A DNA stretch of 34,912 nucleotides from Prasinococcaceae sp. CCMP 1430 (Eukaryota > Prasinodermophyta > Palmophyllophyceae > Prasinococcales > Prasinococcaceae): assembly GCA_013416795.1 (NCBI GenBank), contig RQSC01001015.1, positions 1-34,912 on the forward strand. Reading direction: 5' to 3'. The position numbers and the translations under genes were made by a program. Shown in pieces: positions 18,864 through 27,200 of this stretch (positions within the stretch are counted from its first letter, which is position 1; each line of letters opens with the position of its first letter). Under the pieces are notes generated by a model that was not told where the DNA came from, did not search any database, and was given only the letters and a program-made list of their open reading frames with translations.

Positions 18864-19307
18864 GGTCGCACAACGCTGCGCGCGGCGTGGGCGTGGGCGT
18901 CGGCGGCAGCGACCACGAGCCGCGCGGGGGCCGAAGGGGGCGCGGACGCGTCAGCACGGCGCATTGGCACAGCGCAGGCCGCGTTCGTGCGCTCCGGCGG
19001 GGGCGCACGCATGCGGGTCGACGGTGCGCGCAGCGCAGCAGATCGTCGCCCAAAGCGCCTGCGCTGGGACGCGTCATGCGGGCATCGCGAGCGAGCGGCG
19101 CGCTCGAGCGCGACGGGGCGCGGGTTCGTCACAGCCTCGAGAGCGCTCGCGCCGCCTTTCCCCGCCGCCCCCTCCCTCCTCCCCCTCGCCGCGCCGCACC
19201 TTTCGGTTCTGCATATAGGGTTCGTACAGTCCACCACCCCGCAGGCAGCCCTCCCAAATATCTCCATCACATTGCACGCGCCATTCGCACCGATGCCAGG
19301 GCGTGCC

Positions 19308-19342
19308 ATAGAGGGTTTACGTACATTTCGCAAACCCTCTAT
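19308..19342. repeat. Perfect 11 bp inverted repeat with 13-nt loop
   Basis: Arms ATAGAGGGTTT (19308-19318) and AAACCCTCTAT (19332-19342) are exact reverse complements around ACGTACATTTCGC. Function unknown. Confidence 0.9.
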
Positions 19343-19997
19343 TGGGTGGCAGGCATCCTGCGCATGTGGATGTGGGTGTTGGACGCGTCGTGTTTGGGGT
19401 TCACGCGGGGGCTCCGCGATTTGAGATGTATTTTGATGTAACTACTGTACTGCATGCAGGTTTAGGTTTGGCCGCGTGTGAGTCAGTACGGGTGGGACTG
19501 ACGCAGCGCGCCAGGGAGCACTGCTGCAGGGGGTGGAGGGCGGGGAGGAGTAGGGAGGTCGGTGGCGAGGACCGCGCCGACGACCCGCCCTGCAGCGAGT
19601 CGGAGCGTGCGTGCTTGCTTGCGGCGCGTGCGGGCCGCGCCTGCGCCGCGCCGGCGGGCCGGGCGAACTGATGCTGCTGCGCGACTCGCCCCGCCGCCGC
19701 TCCCGCGCCGCGCGCTGTGGCCACCGCACCGCGCGCGCGCGCTTCTTTATCCACCCCTCCATCCTCTGCAGGGGCCATCAGATGGCTCTTCATCCTCCAT
19801 CCGTCCCGCAGAGCAAACGCGCATGCGCGCGCGCGCGCTTGTTCACCCCTCAACCAAAAATGGGCGAAAAAAAAAAACTGATGGCAATCACTTCGGTTCC
19901 CTGCGGCCCGTGGCCGAATCGCGGTTGTGCGGGTCACACGTGAACCACAGCCAAATAGATCATTTTAAATCCAAAACGTTTTTTTAATACAATATGT

Positions 19998-20014
19998 CTC
20001 CCGTGGGTATAAAT
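19998..20014 (+). promoter_or_regulatory. CTCCCGTGGG motif abutting TATAAAT
   Basis: The 10-mer at 19998-20007 runs directly into TATAAAT at 20008-20014 in an AT-rich pocket. Orientation points to a plus-strand transcript starting near 20035-20045. This is inferred from sequence only. Confidence 0.45.
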
Positions 20015-20059
20015 GATCTGTACTGATATGGTCAACAGCGGCGGCATTGGCGCGTCTGT

Positions 20060-20075
20060 GGGTCACAGGTGACCC
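20060..20075. repeat. Inverted repeat GGGTCAC-AG-GTGACCC
   Basis: A perfect 7 bp repeat with a 2-nt centre, about 50 bp after the TATA word. A similar but imperfect GGGTCACACGTGAACC lies at 19931-19946. Confidence 0.8.
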
Positions 20076-20122
20076 GGGGGCACCCTAAATCAAAGCGAAG
20101 GGTTGGTTTTGTGGATGAAACG

Positions 20123-20329
20123 ATGGCGTTTCGGACGGCGGCGCGCGCGATCGGCGGCGCCCGGCACCCGGCGGCACACCGGAGATTCGATCCACCCGCC
20201 GGCGCGCGAGCGGGCCCGCGGGACGCTCCTTCTTCCGCTTCTGTCCTCGCGCGCGCGCGAAAAAAAAAAGGGGCGTCGATCGAAGGTGTGTCCCGTGGTG
20301 AGCACGGGAGGGGTCGAGAGGAGAGTTGA
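20123..20329 (+). CDS. Hypothetical small ORF, targeting peptide-like N-terminus
   Basis: A 68-residue ORF from the ATG at 20123, MAFRTAARAIGGARHPAAHRR, which looks like an organelle presequence (Arg/Ala-rich, no acids). It lies 109 bp after the TATA word and would fill the single gap in the strand alternation. There is no recognised domain, the remainder is low complexity with a Lys run from poly-A, and no downstream exon is evident. It could be a remnant or chance. Confidence 0.2.
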   Translation: MAFRTAARAIGGARHPAAHRRFDPPAGARAGPRDAPSSASVLARARKKKGASIEGVSRGEHGRGREES

Positions 20330-20460
20330 AGGCGATAAGTCGGTCGATCGATGCTCCGGCCGGCGACGACCCCAAAACAACTAAAAAAAAAAAAAAAGTG
20401 ACGTGGCTCCCTGCCTGCGGCTGTGAAAAAGCTGCAGATCTGTGCAGAACGAGACATTCT

Positions 20461-20490
20461 AAACCCTAATACTAAACCCTAAACCCTAAT
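20461..20490 (+). repeat. Interstitial telomere-like / telo-box repeats
   Basis: AAACCCTAAT, ACTAAACCCT and AAACCCTAAT in succession: three CCCTAAA-type words. They match plant-type TTTAGGG telomere repeats or plant promoter telo-boxes, and lie just beyond the 3' end of the PAQR gene. Confidence 0.75.
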
Positions 20491-20525
20491 GCATTCCTAA
20501 TCCGAGCATTTCTCCGCACCCATCT

Positions 20526-21782
20526 TTATGGCGTTTCCGTCAAAAGGGAGGTGAGCCTGACTCCCGGAAACGACAAAATCGGATCACTCGCGCCACCCAA
20601 CCAAAAAAAAAAAAAAAGGTTCGGGGGGGCGTTTTGAGGGGATGTGTGTTCCGGTTTTTCGCGCGGGCGCGCGTACTCCGGCCCGGACCCGTCGAGCGGA
20701 ACGAGGTACCTCACCACCGGCCAGAAGTGGCAGATCGCCGCGACGACCACGTGGACGTGCCAGATGGGGTGCTGCAGGTGCATGGCCTGGTTGATGTAGA
20801 ACGTGAAGCCCACCTTGCGTGCGCGGGAGGGGCGGGGTTGGGCGCGGCGGGGTTGGGGGCGCGTCGCCGTCAGCGCAGGCCCGGCGGGCCCACGGCGCGC
20901 CGCTGGCCAGCGCGTGAGCGGCGGGCTCGCGGGTGAAAGGATCGGGGAGCGCGCGCATCGACGCCGCGCACGCGCGCGCGCCGGGCGCTCGCGCGATGGG
21001 GCTCAGGACGGGCGCCGCGCACCATGTACACAGCGCCGCCCGCGAGCAGCCACCACACCGGCGCCATGTTGTCCCTAAAGCGCTCCACCAGGGCGGGGGC
21101 GATCGCCACCGCGGACCACCCCAGCCCCAAGTAGCCCGCTGCGCGCGCGTGGCGCGGTGCGGCGGGAGTGAGGGCGTCAGACGTGCGCTGGCGGGAAACG
21201 GGGCGCGCGGGTTGGGTTGGTGGGTGGGTGAGTGGGTTGGTGGGGTGGGGTGGGGTGGGGTGGGGTGGGGGATGGGCGGCGGCGCGAAAGGCCAGCCGGT
21301 CAGATCCTCCGGGACGCTCGCTCGCACGCACCCTGGCCGATGCGTTCGAGCTTGACAGCGAGCTTCCTGTCCTCCATGTTGTGCGTGGACCGGCCCAGCT
21401 TGAAGGCGACGCCCAGCGCGCACACGCCCCACACCCAGGCGAGCGCGGCGCGCTTGTGCTCCCAGTCGTGCAGCGCGACGAGCACCCACGGCATGAAGCT
21501 CGCAGAGATCATGACGTAAATGGCCGCATGGTCCAGGCGCCGCAGCACGTCGCACCAGCGCGTCCACCACAGCGTGTTGTACAGCGCGGAGAACCCGAGC
21601 ATGCTCACGATGCCCGCCGCGTACAGCCGCAGCGCGAGCGCCGCCTCGGCGCCCACCGCGGGCATCGACGCCATGCCGACCAGCACGAACGCGCCGGTGA
21701 TCCCCAGCGGCAGCCCGACCGCGTGGACGGCCGCATCGAAGTACAGCTCGGCGAGCGTCGAGTCCTGCATGCGCTGCGGCAT
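20526..21782 (-). CDS. PAQR/HlyIII-family seven-helix membrane protein
   Basis: Three exons on the minus strand, 21782-21332, 21138-21023 and 20813-20526, give about 284 residues from MPQRMQDST (a second ATG is at 21770). Introns begin GTGCGT and GTGCGC, with phases 1 and 0. Family signatures are present: an early LYNTLWW, then RRLDHAAIYVMISASFMPW (the Asp and His of the zinc site), and the last-helix HPIWHVHVVVAAICHFWPVV with two metal-binding His. These integral membrane proteins include adiponectin receptors and bacterial HlyIII homologues. A ceramidase-like hydrolase fold is known for some members, and the name does not imply a toxin here. The C-terminus runs through a 15-base T tract in the coding direction, so the end may differ if that tract is misread. 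Divergent from PPM1G. Confidence 0.82.
20814..21022 (-). other. Second intron of the PAQR gene
   Basis: GTGCGC donor after TACATG, acceptor GCAAG before GTGGGCTTC, 209 bp, phase 0. Joins AGGAVYM to VGFTFYINQAMHLQHPIW. Confidence 0.75.
21139..21331 (-). other. First intron of the PAQR gene with GGGGT repeat
   Basis: GTGCGT donor at 21331, GCGCAG acceptor ending at 21139, 193 bp, phase 1. Carries a (CCCCA)n stretch on the transcribed sense, equal to (GGGGT)n at 21241-21270 on the given strand, plus further GGGT words from 21211. Confidence 0.8.
21211..21271 (+). repeat. GGGT/GGGGT G-rich repeat
   Basis: Sixty bases of GGGT and GGGGT units, a strong G-quadruplex candidate on the given strand and C-rich on the pre-mRNA of the PAQR gene. 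Confidence 0.85.
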
Positions 21783-22119
21783 GGCTCGCGTCTCGAGCCC
21801 GAGCCCTCGCCGCCGACGACGACGTTGGCGTCGACGCTGGCGTTGGCGTTGATTGGGGTCGGCGTTGGCGTTGTGGGCCGAGCGAGCGGGCTCTCTGTCC
21901 TGGGGCTCGAGAGCGCTCTGCGGGGTTGCGGCGCGCGCGCGCGCTCTGGGTTGGGCGGGGGGAAAGGCGGCGGCCGCGCGGGGTCCCGCCGCGCCCCGCA
22001 GCGATCCGCGCGCTTCCGCGCCTCCGCCCGCTCGCGCGCCCGCCGCGCCCCTTGCCGCGCCCGCCGCGCGCGCGCCCGCCGCTCCGCCGCTCCGCCCTTC
22101 TCCCCTCTCTCCCAACCCG

Positions 22120-22161
<42 letters not shown>

Positions 22162-22368
22162 AGCTGCGGCGTCGGAGAATCGGTGGGTGTCTCCGAGGCG
22201 CCGGGAAGGGCGCGCGCGCCCGCTCCGGAAGCTGCGCGCGGAAGCGCGAGCGGCGCGCGGAAGCGCGGCGCTGCTGCGCGGCAGAGGGGGGGAGGGCGCG
22301 CTGGTGGGGCGGGGCAGGCCTGGGAGGCGGGGTGCTGCGAGTGGGGCGCGTGTCCCCCTGCGACCGCC
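21783..22368. promoter_or_regulatory. Divergent region between PAQR gene and PPM1G
   Basis: Contains imperfect GTTGGCGTT/GACGCTGGC hexamer-like repeats at 21811-21872 next to the PAQR start, a CG-rich centre, and a 42-base poly-C run at 22120-22161 ending in CAG, possibly the end of a 5' UTR intron of PPM1G. The open frame continues through it without an ATG, but no conserved protein is seen. Confidence 0.5.
22120..22161 (+). repeat. Poly-C homopolymer, 42 bases, followed by AG
   Basis: Ends CAGCTGCGG. It lies 208 bp upstream of the PPM1G start codon and is a candidate 3' splice site for a 5' UTR intron. Confidence 0.9.
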
Positions 22369-23991
22369 ATGGGCGCCTACCTCGACAAGCCGGAACGCGG
22401 CAAGGACAGCGGCGAGGGCGCCAACGGCGCGTTCGCGTACGGCTTCTCGTCGATGCAGGGGTGGAGGCGCACGCAGGAGGACGCCCACGCGGCGGTGGTC
22501 GACCTCGACGGCGCGGACGCGGCGGCGGGCGCGGAAGAGACGGGATTTTTCGCGGTGTATGACGGCCACGGGGGCGCGGCCGTGGCGCGGTACTGCGCGC
22601 GCCACCTACACGCGCAGCTGCGGAAGTGCGACGCGTACAAGCGCGGCGACGTCGCGGCGGCGCTGACCGAGACGTACCTGCTCATGGACGAGATGATGGC
22701 CACGCGCGAGGCCGAGCTCGAGCTGCGCGAGCTGAGCAAGGACTCGCACGCAAAGCCGCAGATCACGCCGCTGGGCACGAGCATAAAAATTGCGCGCGAA
22801 GAGGAGGACGGCGGCGTGGTCGAGGACGACGTCTGCGACGTCATGGAAATTGGCGTGCCGAAGGTCGTCTTGGACAAGCTGCGCTCCGGCTCGATCGGCA
22901 AGAACGGCGACATCACCATCAGCGTTGAGTCCACGCCAGTCGTCGGTGGTGCCAACGACGGCGGCGAGGCCCGCGTGCTCGTCGACGCTGGCGCTGCCGC
23001 CAGCGAAGTCGCGGCCAGGGCGGCAGGCGCGGCCGCCAGTGCGGTGGACGCGATGCAAACGACGCCTGACAACGGATCGATCGAGAAGAAGCGCGCGCGC
23101 GCTGCCGACGGTGCCGCTGACGAGCACGGCATCGAGCGCGACGAGGACGAGGGCAAGCGCGCGTGCAACTCGAGCGCCGGCGAGGGTGGCGATGACGAGG
23201 AGGGCATCTACGTGACACCGCCGGGGCAGACCGTCGCAACCGCGGACGATCTCCTCCCGCCGACCACCGGCGGGCTGGTGTCAGGCCCCGCGGCGGGCTG
23301 CACGGCGGTGGTGGCGGTGGTGCGCGGAAACTCTCTCGTGGTTGCGAACTGCGGCGACAGCCGGTGCGTGCTATCGCGTGGCGGCGCCGCGGTGGCGCTG
23401 AGCCGCGACCACAAGCCCGAGGACCCCGAGGAACTCAAACGCATTGAGAAGGCCAAGTGCTTCGTTGCCGACGGGCGCGTGAATGGAGTGCTCAATCTCA
23501 GCCGTGCGATCGGGGACTCGGAGTTCAAGCAGAGCAAAGAGGTACCCGCGGCCGAACAGGCGGTGACGGCAATGCCTGAGATCATGACGCAGACGTTGCG
23601 ACTCAGTGCCGATGCATCGGAGGGAGAGGATGCGGACGCGCTGGACGAGTTCCTCGTGCTCGGTTGCGATGGGATCTTTGACGTGAAGACCAACCAAGAG
23701 GTTGTCGATTTTGTGCGGGAGCAACTTGCCCAGGGCACCGGGCTACGCGAGGCCGCCGAGGCGCTGCTCGACGACTGCCTGGCGCCGGATTGCGGGGGCA
23801 GCGGCGTCGGCTGCGACAACATGAGTGCAGTCGTGGTGACGTTTGGGACGCAGGCACAGGCCTTCCCGGGCGGTGAGCACGCCGAGCGCCTGAAGGCTTC
23901 CGGCGGCGCGAAGGTGGTCGGAGGCAGTAGCGGCGCTGACGGCGGCGGGCTGCCTCCCCTCGCGTCGGCGCTTTCCATGACGCGCCGCTGA
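22369..23991 (+). CDS. PP2C-family Ser/Thr phosphatase, PPM1G-like
   Basis: A 540-residue Mg/Mn-dependent protein phosphatase. The ATG at 22369 sits in a good context (GCCATGG), and MGAYLDKP matches the N-terminus of animal PPM1G (MGAYL), including a Gly2 myristoylation-like position. YGFSSMQGWRRTQEDAH and VYDGHGG form the first half of the metal site. A long acidic insert at residues about 120-300 splits the catalytic domain, as in PPM1G. The second half has ANCGDSRC, SRDHKPED, NLSRAIGD, LGCDGIFD and GCDNMSAVVV, so all metal-binding aspartates are present. PPM1G acts in the nucleus on splicing factors and histones; transfer of that role here is inferred. Single coding exon. Convergent with the MBD9-like gene across 211 bp. 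Confidence 0.9.
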   Translation: MGAYLDKPERGKDSGEGANGAFAYGFSSMQGWRRTQEDAHAAVVDLDGADAAAGAEETGFFAVYDGHGGAAVARYCARHLHAQLRKCDAYKRGDVAAALTETYLLMDEMMATREAELELRELSKDSHAKPQITPLGTSIKIAREEEDGGVVEDDVCDVMEIGVPKVVLDKLRSGSIGKNGDITISVESTPVVGGANDGGEARVLVDAGAAASEVAARAAGAAASAVDAMQTTPDNGSIEKKRARAADGAADEHGIERDEDEGKRACNSSAGEGGDDEEGIYVTPPGQTVATADDLLPPTTGGLVSGPAAGCTAVVAVVRGNSLVVANCGDSRCVLSRGGAAVALSRDHKPEDPEELKRIEKAKCFVADGRVNGVLNLSRAIGDSEFKQSKEVPAAEQAVTAMPEIMTQTLRLSADASEGEDADALDEFLVLGCDGIFDVKTNQEVVDFVREQLAQGTGLREAAEALLDDCLAPDCGGSGVGCDNMSAVVVTFGTQAQAFPGGEHAERLKASGGAKVVGGSSGADGGGLPPLASALSMTRR

Positions 23992-24202
23992 GCTGAGCTC
24001 GCGCGTTGGGGGATGTACACTAAGCACACAGCCGCCCCCCGACCGCTAGCCAGCGTGAACTACTACTCGTGAGCTAGCTTGCGGCGTTCGTGAATAAGTA
24101 TGATGAGTTTCACTCGCTGTGCCCGCAGGCGTCGTCGCCTCGCTCAGGCCTGCCCCAGGGGAGCGGCGTCACGCAGCGCGGCGGTGGGTGTCGCCCTCCC
24201 GC
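23992..24202. other. Convergent region PPM1G / MBD9-like gene
   Basis: A 211 bp shared 3' flank, lower GC around 24005-24115. No gene seen. Confidence 0.4.
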
Positions 24203-27200
24203 TCAGCATCCGGCGGCATCATGCAGTGCAGCGATACGGTACGCGACCTCTGCGGACGTGAGCGCCGTGCCTGCGTTCGCGGCCGAGCCTGCCAACGGAA
24301 GCGTGCTCCAGTGGTACCACTGAGTGCTCACCTGAGCCGGATCCAGCATCTGCTCCACCGCAACGCAGCAGAGCAGCATGTCCAGCGGCGTGGCGGCCTC
24401 CTCGACCATTGTGCTCCACGCAGCTCCGCGCGCGCTCGCGCGCTCGCGCGCGCCCACGCAGCGCTCGAAGATCGCGTGCAGCTGCCGACGCAGCCGCTGG
24501 AACGTGCGAGCGTTGGCGACCTCGGGGGTTTCTGCAGGCTCCGCCTCGCCCGCCTCTGCGCCCCCGGACGCCTCCGGCGGCAGGCTGCCCTCCTGGGCGC
24601 CGTCGCCGCCGTTGCTGGCGCGAGCACCGGCGATGTGCACGTCGACGTCCACGGGGCCGCCACCGTTCTCACGGGCCTCCGAGTCGGCCTCAGCGGCGAC
24701 TTTGGCCTCCTCGGCGGCAGTTGCCGCCTTGTGTGCAACCAGTAGCTGCTGCAGCTCCACACGCAGCGGCCCTTCGCACAGGCCCGCGGGCTGCAGCCAC
24801 GCCACGAGGTCCTGAATTTTGCCCACGCCTGTGTACACTACCCACTCGTCACCCGCGCGGTCTGTCGGAATTCGCGCCTCCTCTTTCGGGTCGCCTTCGC
24901 CAGAACGACTCGCTGCGGCTGCGATGGCCGCGTTGGCGGCGGCGCTGTCGGACTGCACGTACAGCGTCCCGTCGTCGCCTCCGAGCACCCAGTAGCGCCG
25001 CGCTAGGCGGTCCACGCCGAGCATGGCGCGCCGCGTGCCACGCTTGCGCTGCTGCAGCATGGCCTCGCGCATCGCGGCTTCAACCTCCAGGCGCTCGGCC
25101 TTGCGCTTGGCCCTGAGCTCCTCGAGGGTGGGCTCTCGCGGCACGATCTGGGGGTCGGCGCCTGTGCCTTCCGGGGCGCTGTTCGCAGCGGCCTTCGCCG
25201 CGCCTTTGCCATCATTTCCGCACTCCTTGCCCTGCGCACCTGTGTGGATGGGATCAGCGTTCTCGTCGCCCGACGTCTGGTGCTGCTGACCAGGACTACC
25301 CTCGCCCTCACCGCCCTTGGCGTCCCCGTTCGCCTCCACGGGGCCCAATTCGTCGTCGGAAGCAACGGCGCCGTCGTCGCCAGCGCCAGCGGCGTCCTTG
25401 GGCCCGCCCTGCGGGTCGCTTCCGCACGTTTTGTTTGCCTTCATTATGCGCACATCCTTGAGCACCTCCTTGTGGCGCCTGCGCAACGAGCGCAGCTTGT
25501 TCTTGAGCGGGTGCGTAACCTCCGTGTCGGCGTCAAGGACCGCGCGCAGCCCATCGCTCTCGATGGCAATCTGGCAGAGCTCGTGAAGGAGCTCCACGCG
25601 CTCAACCTGCTCCAGCCGATGGTACTCCGTGCTCCTCATGCGTTTCACCAGCGCAGCCTTGGCCTGGATGTGCTTGCCCACGGCGCCGCGCAGCGCCGGC
25701 GTGCGCCGGCGCACGGGTTTGTTCGGCTCCATGTACGACAAGAAGTGGCTTGCCAGGAAGGAGTCCTTGGGTGCGCCCTCGGCCTCCTGCCCCTCGATGT
25801 CGCCGCCGATCATTTGCTTCGCGTATGGCACCCGGACTTTTGGCCTGCGGTTGACCTCGACGCACCGCGGACAGCGCCACACGCCCTCGGGCACAGCTGT
25901 AAGCGACACACACCACAGGTGGTACTCACCGTCGCAAGCATCGCAGACCACCTGTTGCTTGGGCTGATTTGTGCACATGCACACGCGGCATCCTTGGCGG
26001 TCCCACGTCGCCCTCGGCAGCTCATGCGCCGGATCTTCCGACAGGCGCTCCTCCTCGAGGATCGCCACGATGCGGCCCTGCGCGGCGTCGCAGAACTTGG
26101 CAATCGCTCCGCGCTTGCCCTGCCACGAAAAGACGCGCCGCAGGTTGCCAAACACGAGCCTGACTCCCGAGAGGAACCAGTCGGCGACAGTGTCAGGGCC
26201 CTGACCTGTCGGGTACGCGCCCGCCTCGAGCCGCGCGTCGAGCGTGCGCAGGTCCAGAGGGTAGGACATCGTTGAGGCGTGCTCGCCGTCGTAGTCTTCC
26301 TCCTCGCCGCAGCCGCCCTGTATCGTGATCATTTGGAAGGTGTTGTCGATAACGCCCTGGTCGTACTGCTTGCAGGCCATCCCATCGACGGCCATCACGC
26401 GCCGCAGCGCGAAGCGGCACGCACGTGCGACAGACTCCTCGGCGGCGGCAATGCCAGCCTCGGCGCGCTCGCCCGCGTCTGATGCGCGCGCCATGCGCTC
26501 TCTCAAGAGCCTCTCGGCGGTCGCGAGGAAGGAGGCATCGTCGCTGGTGGCGAGCGCGGACTCTGCGACGCCCATCCCGCCCTGAAGAAAACTGCACGTC
26601 GCGCAGCCGCCCGCAGGACATTTGAGCTGGCGAGCGCGAGAGAGGTTCGGCAGGCCCGTAGCAGCTGCGGCCGCTGCGGCCAGACCAGCATCGGCAGGCG
26701 CGCCGCTGTCCTCGTCGATCGTCATACAGAACCGCCCGATGGAGCGTTCAAGCACAAGTCGCGCGCACGCGGGCCAGCTGTCCTCAGTCTGCGGCGGTGG
26801 GGCGAAGTCGTCCGGTCGGCTGACGCTCGCCTCGAGCAGCTTGAGGTGCAGGTTGGCAACGCGCGTGGTGGCAGCTGGAGACGCGCGCGGGGCCATCAGC
26901 AGCCGCGCGAGCTCGTGCGGCGAGGGTACGTCGCTCTCGGCGAGCCCCAGCAGCGTGTGAAAGCGCCGCAACATCTCCCAGATTGACAGCAACCTCGCGG
27001 ACATCTCGCCTCCCGCAGACACAGGGTCGACGACCAGCGGCGTGCCTCTCGGCGGTGGCGTCTCGAAGCCACTCAGCAAGTGGTCGGGCACGCTGCTGGC
27101 CTTGAGGACGATCGTGGCCGCTGCGCGTTCGCGAGCCTCCTCCTCTTCGGCCAGGCGCTCCGCCTCCGCCTCGCAGGCCTCCTCGAACTCGAGCGCCAAA

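Larger units (their letters stand above)
18864..20525. other. Largest intergenic gap of the window (CBSX-like to PAQR gene)
   Basis: About 1.66 kb without a recognised protein. The first 200 bp, upstream of the CBSX-like gene, are Arg/Pro-coding in several frames and may hold its first exon. A perfect hairpin lies at 19308-19342. The part 19950-20020 is AT-rich and carries CTCCCGTGGG followed directly by TATAAAT, as a plus-strand promoter would. Inverted repeats lie at 19931-19946 and 20060-20075. Poly-A runs are at 19867-19877, 20260-20269 and 20382-20397. Telomere-like words end the region at 20461-20490. Confidence 0.6.

Noticed and set aside
20140..20200. tRNA gene suggested by GATTCGATCC
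   Set aside because: The B-box-like word has no pairing T-stem and no matching acceptor stem.
20526..21782. Calling the HlyIII-family gene a haemolysin toxin
   Set aside because: The family is a broad group of seven-helix membrane proteins, including receptors. Nothing here indicates a toxin.
21853..22368. Open frame upstream of the PPM1G start
   Set aside because: Pro/Ala/Arg low complexity including a poly-C tract. The MGAYL start at 22369 has a good context and matches the family.
20584..22605. Long minus-strand ORF spanning the PAQR and PPM1G region
   Set aside because: It reads poly-G and intron sequence and has no conserved domain. The spliced PAQR model lies in other frames.
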